DNA of 64,000 bases from Burkholderia anthina (GTDB lineage Bacteria > Pseudomonadota > Gammaproteobacteria > Burkholderiales > Burkholderiaceae), in the NCBI RefSeq assembly GCF_001547525.1, contig NZ_LNJP01000003.1, positions 1,302,001-1,366,000 of the forward strand. Direction: 5' to 3'. Shown in pieces: positions 41,563 to 50,035 of this stretch. The stretch's first letter is position 1; each line of letters starts with the position of its first letter. Made by a program: the position numbers and the translations under genes. The notes under the pieces are model-generated. The model made no database searches, was not told the origin of the DNA, and saw only the letters and a list, made by a program, of their open reading frames with translations.

Positions 41563-43812
41563 TCACGCGCCGGCGTGTCGTGCGTCGCGCGCTTCGCGGA
41601 TGCCCAGCAGGATCTCGTCGAGCAGCGCGATATCGAACGGCTTCGACAGCACGCGGACGTTGACGGTGCGCGTGCGGTCGAGCTCCTCCGCATAGCCCGT
41701 GACGAGAATCACGGGTAGCTTCCCCGGCCGCTTCTCGACCGCTTCGGCCAGATCGATGCCGTTCATGCGGCCCGGCATGTGGATGTCCGAAATCACGAGA
41801 TCGAACGCGTCGTTCGCCGCGGCGCCCTCGATCAGGCGCAACGCGTCGTCGGCGGTGGGCGCATAGGTCACGCGATGACCGAGCAGCGACAGCAGCGCTT
41901 CGGTGCCGGCCGCGACTTCGCCGTTGTCCTCGACGAGCAGCACGTGCAGGCCGGCGAGCGTGCCGTTCCCCGCATCGTGCGCGCCGGCCGCCGGCCGTGC
42001 GACGACGTCCTCGGCGCGCGCGCGCGGCAGGTACAGACGCACCGACGTACCGGCGCCGACCGCGCTGTCGATCGTCGCGAGGCCGCCCGAGCGTTCGCAG
42101 AACGCGAATACCTGCGGCAGGCCGAGCCCCGTCCCCATCCCCTGCGCCTTCGTCGTGAACAGCGGTTCGAATGCACGGGCGAGCACGTCGGGCGCCATGC
42201 CCGAACCCGTGTCGTCGAGCGAGATCTGCACGAACTCGCCCGTCAGCGGGAAGCCGTCCTCGCGGCGCAGCGTGACGTTGCGCGCACCGACCGTGAAGCG
42301 TCCGCCGGTCGCCATCGCATCGCGCGCGTTGACCGCGAGGTTGATCACCGCGAGCTCGAGCTCCGCGACGTCGACGCGAATCGGCCAGACGCCCGGCTCG
42401 ATCGCGACGACCAGCGACGACTTCGACCCGAGCGACGTCTTCAGCAGTTCGCGGCACGTGCCGAGCCATTGCCCGATGTCGATCGTCTCGTTGTGCAGCG
42501 GCTGCTTGCGCGCGACGCCGAGCAGCTGGCGCGTGAGCGACTGCCCGTTCTTCAGCGCGCGTTCGATCGCGCCGAGCTCCTTGTCGAGATGCTGGACGCC
42601 GCGCCGCCGCGCGATCTGCACGTTGCTGGAGATGATCATCAGCAGGTTGTTGAAGTCGTGCGCGACGCTGCCGACGAGATTGCCGAGCGCCTGCATCTTG
42701 CGCGACTGCCGGTACGCCGATTCGATCGAGCGCCGCATCGACGCTTCGGCCTGCCAGCGGTCCCACGCCTCCTCTTCCGCCTTCAGCCGCTTGAGCGACA
42801 GCCAGATCACGGACCACAGCGCGACCGACGGCGCGAACATCGAGATGAACAGCACGCTCAGGTGTTCGTACCATTCATGCCAGATCGCCGACGTGCGGTA
42901 TGCGCAGGTCACGAAGACCGGGTAGCTGCCGACCTGGCGATACGCGACGATCTCGCTGCTCGCGCCGTCGTGGCGCACGCGCACGACGCCCGCGCGCGGA
43001 TCGTTGTGCGCATTGCCGAACGTGACCGAGCGATCGGTGTGCGCGAGCGACGGCGGCGGCGGATACGACGCGATCACCGCGCCGTCCGAGCGCGCGAGCG
43101 CCATCGTCATCGGCGTGCTCGCGCCGCCGAGCAGGTCGCGGTAGAACGCGTTGAAATACGACGACTTCAGCGCGATCGACACCATGCCGGCGAACGAGCC
43201 GTCGCTATGGCGTCGCGCGACGCCTGTGTTGAATACGGGAATGTTCTCGAGCTTGAGCGGCCCCATCATCAGCCGCGAGATGTGTTCGATGACCTTGCCG
43301 TCGCGGATGCCGGCGAAGTCGTCGCGGTTCGCGATCGACGCGTACGGCGCCGGATAGTAGAGGCTGTTGGCGAGCAGCATTCCGCTCGCGCCGAAGATCG
43401 ACACGGCGGCCACCTGCGGATAGCCGCCGCCGATGGTGTTCAGCGCTTCGTGGATGTCCGATTCCCTGCTGCGCACGGCTGCGTCGTCCATGTCTTGCAC
43501 GAGATCGACGATGCGCGCATCGAGCGTTTCGCTCAGGTCGAACACCTTGAGCGCATGCTCCTCGGCGACGCGCACGGTGCGCATCGTGACGTCGCTCGCC
43601 GCGGCCTCGCGCGCCTTCAGGTCGTTGTACGCCATCACCGCCACGTAGATGCACGGCAGCACGATCGCGGCGACGAGCAGCACGATCAGCGTCACGCGGC
43701 GTACCGCGAAATCGTGCTCGGGCGCGCCGGACGCGTAGCTGCCGTCGTCCTGCCAGTCATCGGCGGGAGCGGGGGCGGGAGCGCGGGAGTCGGCAGGCCG
43801 TTCGGACGTCAT
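41563..43812 (-). CDS. Hybrid sensor histidine kinase with C-terminal receiver
   Basis: 749 residues. A transmembrane helix (about 38-62: LIVLLVAAIVLPCIYVAVMA), an extended periplasmic sensor of the double-Cache type (about 65-315), a second helix (VLFISMFAPSVALWSVIW), a kinase core (SVAHDFNNLLMIISSNVQ with the phospho-accepting His; NLAVNARDAM N-box; DTGSGM and TGLGLPQV ATP-lid motifs) and a receiver (DLVISDIHMP with the Asp). The HDFNN H-box is typical of hybrid kinases. Divergent across 473 bp from a receiver, CheC and diguanylate cyclase operon that may be its output. Confidence 0.92.
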   Translation of the reverse strand: MTSERPADSRAPAPAPADDWQDDGSYASGAPEHDFAVRRVTLIVLLVAAIVLPCIYVAVMAYNDLKAREAAASDVTMRTVRVAEEHALKVFDLSETLDARIVDLVQDMDDAAVRSRESDIHEALNTIGGGYPQVAAVSIFGASGMLLANSLYYPAPYASIANRDDFAGIRDGKVIEHISRLMMGPLKLENIPVFNTGVARRHSDGSFAGMVSIALKSSYFNAFYRDLLGGASTPMTMALARSDGAVIASYPPPPSLAHTDRSVTFGNAHNDPRAGVVRVRHDGASSEIVAYRQVGSYPVFVTCAYRTSAIWHEWYEHLSVLFISMFAPSVALWSVIWLSLKRLKAEEEAWDRWQAEASMRRSIESAYRQSRKMQALGNLVGSVAHDFNNLLMIISSNVQIARRRGVQHLDKELGAIERALKNGQSLTRQLLGVARKQPLHNETIDIGQWLGTCRELLKTSLGSKSSLVVAIEPGVWPIRVDVAELELAVINLAVNARDAMATGGRFTVGARNVTLRREDGFPLTGEFVQISLDDTGSGMAPDVLARAFEPLFTTKAQGMGTGLGLPQVFAFCERSGGLATIDSAVGAGTSVRLYLPRARAEDVVARPAAGAHDAGNGTLAGLHVLLVEDNGEVAAGTEALLSLLGHRVTYAPTADDALRLIEGAAANDAFDLVISDIHMPGRMNGIDLAEAVEKRPGKLPVILVTGYAEELDRTRTVNVRVLSKPFDIALLDEILLGIREARDARHAGA

Positions 43813-44285
43813 CGAGGAAAGCGGGTGAAGCGGAGGTGTCTGCCATCATAAACGAGTTGCGGCGGCCCGCCGCGCGGCGCCGTACGGGCGCAATCCTGTC
43901 GTATGTGACAGAGGTAAACCGTCAGATTGAAAACGCGACGAATCCGGCAGCGCAAACGTACACAAGGAAAAATTTTGCGTGCTTATCTCGAAAATGGTCG
44001 CGCCTGTTTTCGGAATGGCGCGCGATCGGATCGATTCTGTTCGAAATGGTGAATATGGCGAGTTGCATCGCCTCCGGTTTACTCCGAGAATCGCGCCTTG
44101 CTTTCCCTATGACAGATACATGCGCCCGCCGGCGATTGCCGCGCGGTGCGTCGCGCGCACCTGCGTCGCGGCGCCCCGTGCGCGGCCGCAAGGCGGTTGC
44201 CCGCGCCCGAAACGCATGGCACCTAAAGAAGTGCGCCGCGCGGTCGTTAACGCGAGAGAGACCATTCCGTATACCGCATCGCCCC
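43813..44285. other. Divergent gap between hybrid kinase and receiver gene
   Basis: 473 bp with a somewhat AT-rich centre (43890-44110). An in-frame upstream extension of the receiver is possible but has no matching sequence. Likely holds the promoters for both units. Confidence 0.45.
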
Positions 44286-44654
44286 ATGCCTTTGCCGATT
44301 GTAATTGCCGACGATTCGCTGCTCGCTCGCAAACTGCTGACAAAGGCGCTGCCGGGGGATTGGGACGTTGACGTCGCGTATGCAGCGAATGGTCGCGAGG
44401 CCTTGGCGCTCTATCGTGACGGCAAAGCTTCCGTGATGTTTCTGGACCTGACGATGCCCGACATGAGCGGATATCAGGTCCTGGAAACACTGCGCCACGA
44501 AGATCTGAACACGTTCGTGATCGTGGTATCCGCCGATATCCAGCCGCAGGCGCAAGCACGCGTGCGTGAATTGGGCGCGATCGCATTCGTTGCCAAGCCC
44601 GTGACGTCGGAGGCATTGCTGCCCATTCTCAAGGAGTATGGGTTGTATGCCTGA
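44286..44654 (+). CDS. Receiver-only (CheY-like) response regulator
   Basis: 122-residue receiver: IADDSLLARK (acidic pocket), VMFLDLTMPDMSG (phospho-acceptor Asp near residue 55), IVVSADIQ (Ser/Thr switch) and FVAKPV (Lys). No output domain. Its stop overlaps the start of the CheC-like gene, whose product could dephosphorylate it. Likely partner of the divergent hybrid kinase. Confidence 0.9.
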   Translation: MPLPIVIADDSLLARKLLTKALPGDWDVDVAYAANGREALALYRDGKASVMFLDLTMPDMSGYQVLETLRHEDLNTFVIVVSADIQPQAQARVRELGAIAFVAKPVTSEALLPILKEYGLYA

Positions 44655-45273
44655 ATCGGTGTTCACGGCGGAGCAACGCGACGCGTTGCAGGAGATCGCC
44701 AACCTTGCAATGGGCCGCGCCGCCGCGCGGCTGGCGTTGCTGCTCGGACATTTCATCGAGCTGTCGGTGCCGCGCGTGCGCGTCGTGAAAGCGGCCGACG
44801 CGAGCGACGCGCTGCGCGAGATGACAGGCATTCACGACAACGTGACCGCCGTGCGCCAGGGCTTCCGTTCCGACATCAAGGGCGAGGCGATCGTGCTGTG
44901 CCGCACGGCGGGTGTCGCGCGGCTCATGTCGGTCGTCGACCGCACGTTCGGCGACGGCGTGTACGGCGGGATGGCGACGCCGGACGAGCTCGTGTTCGAC
45001 GTCGCGAACGTGCTGATGGGCGCCTGCGTCGCGTCGATCCTGGACGAACTCGGCCGCAAGCCCGTGTTCTTTCCGCCGGGGCTGCTCGGCGCGAACGTGT
45101 CGTTCGACGACGTCTTCCAGCCGAACGAACTGGGGTGGAGCGTCGCGCTGCTGCTGGAGGTGAACTTCGGGCTCGAGGACCACACGTTCCGCGCGCATTT
45201 CGTGATGCTGATGGCCGAGGATTCGATCCGGCTGATGGGCGACGCGCTCGACGCGTTGCTGTCCGCGCTATGA
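44647..45273 (+). CDS. CheC/CheX-family phosphatase-like protein
   Basis: 208 residues from ATG 44647, with AAGGAG 10 bp upstream. The start TAEQRDALQEIANLAMGRAAARLALLL is the CheC signature helix (E..N.A.G.A), and a second copy of that pattern, FDVANVLMGACVASILDEL, appears about 110 residues later with the Glu replaced by Asp. CheC-like proteins remove phosphate from CheY-like receivers. It overlaps the receiver gene at its start and the diguanylate cyclase at its end (ATGA), so the three are co-translated. Confidence 0.85.
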   Translation: MPESVFTAEQRDALQEIANLAMGRAAARLALLLGHFIELSVPRVRVVKAADASDALREMTGIHDNVTAVRQGFRSDIKGEAIVLCRTAGVARLMSVVDRTFGDGVYGGMATPDELVFDVANVLMGACVASILDELGRKPVFFPPGLLGANVSFDDVFQPNELGWSVALLLEVNFGLEDHTFRAHFVMLMAEDSIRLMGDALDALLSAL

Positions 45274-46211
45274 CGGCCGCCGCCCCTTCGCTGAGCGACC
45301 TCGTGATCGAGCGGGTCGGCTTCGGCCTGTTCGTGCTCGACCGTTCGATGACCGTCCTGATGTGGAATCGCTTCATGCAGGACCACAGCGGCATTCCCGC
45401 CGCCGACGTGATCGGCCGCAACCTGTTCGACCGCTTTCCGGATCTGCCGCGCGCATGGCTGTCGCGCAAGCTCGAGAGCGTGTTCCAGCTCGGCAGCTTC
45501 GCGTTCAGCTCGTGGGAGCAGCGGCCCTACCTGTTCCGCTTCGAGCACGACCGGCCGATCACGGGCGGCGTCGACTACATGCAGCAGGACTGCACGTTCA
45601 TGCCGCTCACGCGCGGCCGCGACGTCGAGGCCGTATGCGTGACGATCTCGGACGTCACGCATGTGAGCGTGATGCAACGGGAGCGCGAGGAAGCGGTCGC
45701 GAAGCTGCGCGAACACGCGAATCTCGACGGGCTGACCGGCATCGCGAACCGGCGCTTTTTCGAGGTGCGGCTCGGTGACGAATTCGCGCGCTGGCAGCGC
45801 TACGGCGGCGACCTGTCGGTGCTGCTGTTCGACCTCGATCACTTCAAGACGATCAACGACCGCTTCGGGCATGCGGTGGGCGACGCCGTGCTGCGCGAGA
45901 CGGCGCGCCGCGTCGCGTCGATCGTGCGCGCGCAGGATACGTTCGGCCGCTTCGGCGGCGAGGAATTCGCGCTGCTGCTGCCGTGCACGAATCTCGACGA
46001 GGCGATGCGGGTGGCCGACAAGGTGCGCGAGGCGATCGGCAGCGTGCCGGTCGACGCCGAGGGCGTCAGCGTGCCGGTCACGGCGAGCGTCGGCGGCGCG
46101 TGCGCGAAAGCCGGCGCGTCGACCTGCGACGTGCTCGTCAACGAGGCCGACGCCGCGCTCTATCGCGCGAAGCGGCTCGGGCGCGATCGGTCGGTCGCGT
46201 ACGCCGACTGA
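45270..46211 (+). CDS. PAS-GGDEF diguanylate cyclase
   Basis: 313 residues: a PAS domain (about 10-130), then a GGDEF domain with the catalytic loop RFGGEEF and an inhibitory RxxD site (RAQD) five residues before it, so it should both make c-di-GMP and be product-inhibited. No membrane segment. It is the last gene of the receiver-CheC-cyclase operon, suggesting that phosphorylation of the receiver controls c-di-GMP output. Confidence 0.93.
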   Translation: MTAAAPSLSDLVIERVGFGLFVLDRSMTVLMWNRFMQDHSGIPAADVIGRNLFDRFPDLPRAWLSRKLESVFQLGSFAFSSWEQRPYLFRFEHDRPITGGVDYMQQDCTFMPLTRGRDVEAVCVTISDVTHVSVMQREREEAVAKLREHANLDGLTGIANRRFFEVRLGDEFARWQRYGGDLSVLLFDLDHFKTINDRFGHAVGDAVLRETARRVASIVRAQDTFGRFGGEEFALLLPCTNLDEAMRVADKVREAIGSVPVDAEGVSVPVTASVGGACAKAGASTCDVLVNEADAALYRAKRLGRDRSVAYAD

Positions 46212-46226
46212 CCGCGCCCGCCGCGC

Positions 46227-47111
46227 TCAGCTTTTCGCGATGTCGGCGAGCACGCCGGCCAGCACGGCCGGCTGCGACACGAACGGCGAGTGGCTGCTGT
46301 CGAGCTGGTGCACGTGGGTCGGGTTGCCGGGCGCGAACGCGTCGGCTTCGTCGATGAAGCGCTGCTGCAGCGCGGGCAGGATCACGCGATCGGCCAGGCA
46401 CTTGACGTAGTGGCGGTCGATCGCGCCCCAGCGCGCGGCAGTCGTCGGGATCGCGGTCGCGAACGGCGCGGCCGGCACGTCGCAACTCATCAGGTTCGCG
46501 ACCGCATCGAAGTCGGCCTGCGGCACGTCTTCGTACAGCGCGCGCTTCATCAATTCGCGATACGCGGCATCGCCGCTGTGCGGATCGATGCGCAGCGCGC
46601 CGGCCACGCGCGGGCTCGCGAGCATCAGCGGGCCGAGCAGCTCCCCGTTGTTTTCCGGCGCGCGCACGTAGTCGAGTCCCGGTACGCCCGACGCGGGCAT
46701 GAAGGCCGCGAGATAGGCGATCTTCGCGATCTTTTCCGGCGCGCGTTCGGCGGCCGCCGTGATCGCGAGGCCGCCCATGCTGTGCCCGACCAGCACGACC
46801 TTGCCGCGGCCGAGCGCGTACGCGTCGTCGACGGCCTGCATCACCTGCGTCGCGTAGTCGTCGAGCGTCGTGTTCGCGACCGGCGACGGCTCGGCGCCGA
46901 ACGCGTCCTTGTCGAGCGGACGCGCGAGATACGACGCGGGAAAGCGTGCATGGATGCCGTGCGCGGGCAGGTCGCGCGCGATCGACAGGTAGCCGCGCGC
47001 GGCGAGCGCGGCCGCCACGTGGGCATAGCACCACGCGCCATGCCATGCGCCGTGCACGAGCACGAAAACGGGATGATCGGACTGCGGGGTGGCGGTGTCG
47101 TTCGTCTCCAT
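46227..47111 (-). CDS. Alpha/beta hydrolase (esterase-like)
   Basis: 294 residues. VFVLVHGAWHGAWCY gives the HG oxyanion motif and GHSMGG the nucleophile Ser (near residue 113). The catalytic His is in LDSSHSPFVSQP. No signal peptide. Similar to EstA/SABP2-like esterases; the true substrate cannot be told. Confidence 0.88.
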   Translation of the reverse strand: METNDTATPQSDHPVFVLVHGAWHGAWCYAHVAAALAARGYLSIARDLPAHGIHARFPASYLARPLDKDAFGAEPSPVANTTLDDYATQVMQAVDDAYALGRGKVVLVGHSMGGLAITAAAERAPEKIAKIAYLAAFMPASGVPGLDYVRAPENNGELLGPLMLASPRVAGALRIDPHSGDAAYRELMKRALYEDVPQADFDAVANLMSCDVPAAPFATAIPTTAARWGAIDRHYVKCLADRVILPALQQRFIDEADAFAPGNPTHVHQLDSSHSPFVSQPAVLAGVLADIAKS

Positions 47112-47316
47112 GGTGTCCGTGTTTTTTCGAGAAAGGTGTTCATCTTAGACGAAGCCGCGCGCCGCCCGGCATGAACGCCGGGCCCGAGCCAGCGCCGGTT
47201 CGCACCGGCCGTCGCGATACAGGCCATTTGTCTCGTACAGGCCACATTTCGTCCTGATCTGATTTGAATTTGCGCCGAAGCGCGCTAATTTGTCGGTTTG
47301 CCTGCGATTGCACCCC

Positions 47317-47649
47317 ATGAACGTCGACTATCTCTTCTATCGGAAGCCGGACAAACCCGGCCCCTATTCGCTCGACGACCTGGGCGACATCGCGCCGCCG
47401 ATCGGCCCAGGTGAACTCGTGCGCGCGGGCATCGCACGCGTGTTCGAGCAGATCGACTGGCAGGAATCGCCCGACGTGCCCGGCGCGTGGTTCGGCACGG
47501 GCGGCGCGGTGTTCCAGTTCACCGCCGAGCCCGACGGGCGCGTGACGAGCTTCATGGGCTCGCGCCTCGAGCGCCGCTCGATGCTGCAGCTCACGCGTGA
47601 AATGGGGCTCATCGCGCTCGACCTGCAGCGCGACATCGTCTACGGCTGA
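47317..47649 (+). CDS. Small soluble protein of unknown function
   Basis: 110 residues from ATG 47317 (MNVDYLFYRKPDKPGPY). It has the look of a compact cytoplasmic protein (PPIGPGELVRAGIARVFEQIDW, then a C-terminal helix). No domain recognised and no clear operon partner: divergent from the hydrolase and 258 bp before hpnD. Confidence 0.65.
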   Translation: MNVDYLFYRKPDKPGPYSLDDLGDIAPPIGPGELVRAGIARVFEQIDWQESPDVPGAWFGTGGAVFQFTAEPDGRVTSFMGSRLERRSMLQLTREMGLIALDLQRDIVYG

Positions 47650-47907
47650 CGCGCCGCGCGGCATCCCTTCGCGAAGGCCGGCCGCACCGCCTTCGCGGCG
47701 GCGCTCGACACCCCGCCAGACCTGGCGCGTGTCCGCCATCGACCTTCAAAGATTGCTATACTTTCGGCCAATTCCGGCTTCCGGCCGGTAATTTGTGCCT
47801 GTCTGCGTCGATCGTTCGCATATCTCGCTCGCATTCGACGCCCTGACCATCCCAGCCGGGCATGGCTTCTTCAATCGCCCCGCGTGGGTGTCTCCGTGGA
47901 GCTCGTC

Positions 47908-48756
47908 TTGGCCGTTTCCCATTCCGTCGTGGACGAACAAGAAACCGACGCCGCTGCCGTCACATCGGGCAGTTCTTTCTATCTGGCGATGCGCATCCTG
48001 CCGGCCGCGCAGCGCGATGCGATGTTCCAGGTCTACGCGTTTTGCCGCGCGGTCGACGATATCGCCGACAGCGACCTGCCGCGCGCCGAGCGCAACGCGG
48101 GCCTCGATCGCTGGCGCGCGGACATCGACGCATGCTTCGCCGGCCGCCCGCCGCGCCACCTGGCCGCGCTCGATCGCGAGATCCGCGCGTTCAACCTGCA
48201 GCGCGCCGATTTCCACGCGATGATCGACGGGATGGCGATGGACGCGGTGGAAGACATCTGCGCGCCCGACGAGCCGACGCTCGACCTCTTCTGCGATCGC
48301 GTGGCGAGCGCGGCCGGCCGGCTGTCGGTGAGGATTTTCGGGATGCCGGAAACCGAAGGGATCACGCTGTCGCACCACCTCGGCCGTGCGCTGCAACTGA
48401 CGAACATCCTGCGCGACATCGACGACGACGCGGCGATCAACCGCTGCTACCTGCCGCGCGAGCTGCTCGCGCGCGAAGGCATCGCGATCACCGATCCGGC
48501 GACGATCGTGCGCGATCCGGCGTTGCCGCGCGTATGTGCAACGCTCGTCGAGCGCGCGCTCGAGCACTTCCGCCAGGCCGACGCGGTGATGGACACCTGC
48601 CCGCGTGCACAGGTGAAGGCGCCGCGGATCATGTCGGGCGCGTATCGCTGCATTCTCGACGCCGCGATCGCACGCGGCTTTGCCGCGCCGCGCGCACCGC
48701 TGCGCAAGCCGAAGGCGCGCATGCTGATGATCGCCGCGCGCTACGCGCTGTTCTGA
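47908..48756 (+). CDS. hpnD: Presqualene diphosphate synthase HpnD
   Basis: 282 residues from TTG 47908, with GGAG 6 bp upstream; an in-frame GTG at 47884 is the alternative. Trans-isoprenyl diphosphate synthase fold: SGSSFYLAMRILP, first Asp motif RAVDDIADSD and second motif LTNILRDIDDD, which bind farnesyl diphosphate. It condenses two FPP to presqualene diphosphate. The pattern is that of HpnD rather than HpnC, and no HpnC is in the window. First gene of the hopanoid operon hpnD-hpnE-shc-hpnG. Confidence 0.92.
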   Translation: MAVSHSVVDEQETDAAAVTSGSSFYLAMRILPAAQRDAMFQVYAFCRAVDDIADSDLPRAERNAGLDRWRADIDACFAGRPPRHLAALDREIRAFNLQRADFHAMIDGMAMDAVEDICAPDEPTLDLFCDRVASAAGRLSVRIFGMPETEGITLSHHLGRALQLTNILRDIDDDAAINRCYLPRELLAREGIAITDPATIVRDPALPRVCATLVERALEHFRQADAVMDTCPRAQVKAPRIMSGAYRCILDAAIARGFAAPRAPLRKPKARMLMIAARYALF

Positions 48757-48769
48757 GTCGACCGACGCA

Positions 48770-50023
48770 ATGCCCAGAACCGTCCACGTGATCGGCGCAG
48801 GACTCGCGGGCCTGTCGGCCGCGGTCGAGCTGCAACGTCGCGGGCGGCGCATCGTGCTGCACGACGCGCATGCGCACGCGGGCGGCCGCTGCCGCTCGTG
48901 GTTCGACGGGACGTTGAACACGACGCTCGACAGCGGGCTGCACACGGTTTTCGCGGGGCAGCCGGCGACGCAGCGCTACCTGCGTGCGATCGGCGCGGCC
49001 GATCAGCTCGCGGGGCCCGCGCTGGCGGAATTCCCGGGGATGGACATCGCGTCGCAGCAGCGCTGGACGCTACGCTTCGGCAACGGCCGTTGGCCGTCGT
49101 GGCTGTTCGATGCCGCGTCGCGCGCGCCGGGCACGACGCCGCTCGACTACCTCGCGCTGGCTCCGCTCGCGTTCGCCCGCACGGGCCGATCGCTTGCGCA
49201 GACGATGCGATGCGACGGCGTGCTGTGGGATCGCTGGCTGCGACCGTTTTTCCTCGGGGTGCTGAATATCGAGCCGCGCCACGCGAGCGCCGAGCTCGCG
49301 CGCGCCGCGCTGTGCGGCACGTTCGCCGCGGGCGGCCCCGGCTGCCGTCCGCTCGTCGCGCGCCGCGGGCTCGGCAGCGCGTTCGTCGAACCGGCGCTGC
49401 GGATGCTGCAGTACGGCGGCGCGCAGATCCGCCTGAATTCGCGGCTCGATGCGTTCGAATTCGGCGCGCACGGCAATGCGGTCGACGCGGTGTCGGTCGG
49501 CGGCGAGCGCATCGATCTCGCGCCGGGCGACGCGGTCGTGCTGGCCGTGCCGCCCGAGGTCGCGCGGCCGCTCGTGCCCGAACTCACCGCGCCCGACGCG
49601 TTCAGCGCGGCCGTGACCGCGTATTTCGCGGTCGAATCGTCGGCCGGCAATCCGTTGCAGACGACCGTCGTCAACGGCGTCGTCGACGCGGTGCGCACCG
49701 GCGACGGCCAGCTCGCGGCGACGATCCGCGATGCGGGGCGCTGGCTCGACATGCCGCGCGACACGCTCGCGCGGCGCATCTGGGAAGACGTCGCGCGCGT
49801 GACCGGCGCGAACCCGCAAGCCATTCCCGCGTGGCAGCTCGTCGTCGAGCCGCGCGCGGGCTTTGCGGCGGTGCCGTCGCAGGAAATGAAACGTCCGGCC
49901 GTGCGTACGCGCTGGACCAATCTTGTACTCGCGGGCGACTGGATTGCCACCGGCTTGCCCGCCACGATCGAGGGCGCGATCCGTTCCGGCCAGCTGGCCG
50001 CGGACGTGCTCCAGACGCAATAA
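48770..50023 (+). CDS. hpnE: Squalene-associated FAD-dependent desaturase HpnE
   Basis: 417 residues. Starts VIGAGLAGLSAAVELQRRG (FAD-binding Rossmann motif), then HAHAGGRCRSW and a C-terminal VLAGDWIATGLPATIEGAI with the second FAD contact. With HpnD (and HpnC in organisms that have it) it converts presqualene diphosphate to squalene. It begins 13 bp after hpnD. Confidence 0.92.
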   Translation: MPRTVHVIGAGLAGLSAAVELQRRGRRIVLHDAHAHAGGRCRSWFDGTLNTTLDSGLHTVFAGQPATQRYLRAIGAADQLAGPALAEFPGMDIASQQRWTLRFGNGRWPSWLFDAASRAPGTTPLDYLALAPLAFARTGRSLAQTMRCDGVLWDRWLRPFFLGVLNIEPRHASAELARAALCGTFAAGGPGCRPLVARRGLGSAFVEPALRMLQYGGAQIRLNSRLDAFEFGAHGNAVDAVSVGGERIDLAPGDAVVLAVPPEVARPLVPELTAPDAFSAAVTAYFAVESSAGNPLQTTVVNGVVDAVRTGDGQLAATIRDAGRWLDMPRDTLARRIWEDVARVTGANPQAIPAWQLVVEPRAGFAAVPSQEMKRPAVRTRWTNLVLAGDWIATGLPATIEGAIRSGQLAADVLQTQ

Positions 50024-50035
50024 ACAGAGGGACCG

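Noticed and set aside
43836..44285. 150-codon N-terminal extension of the receiver gene
   Set aside because: The receiver domain begins right after ATG 44286 and the upstream part has no consistent composition or motif.
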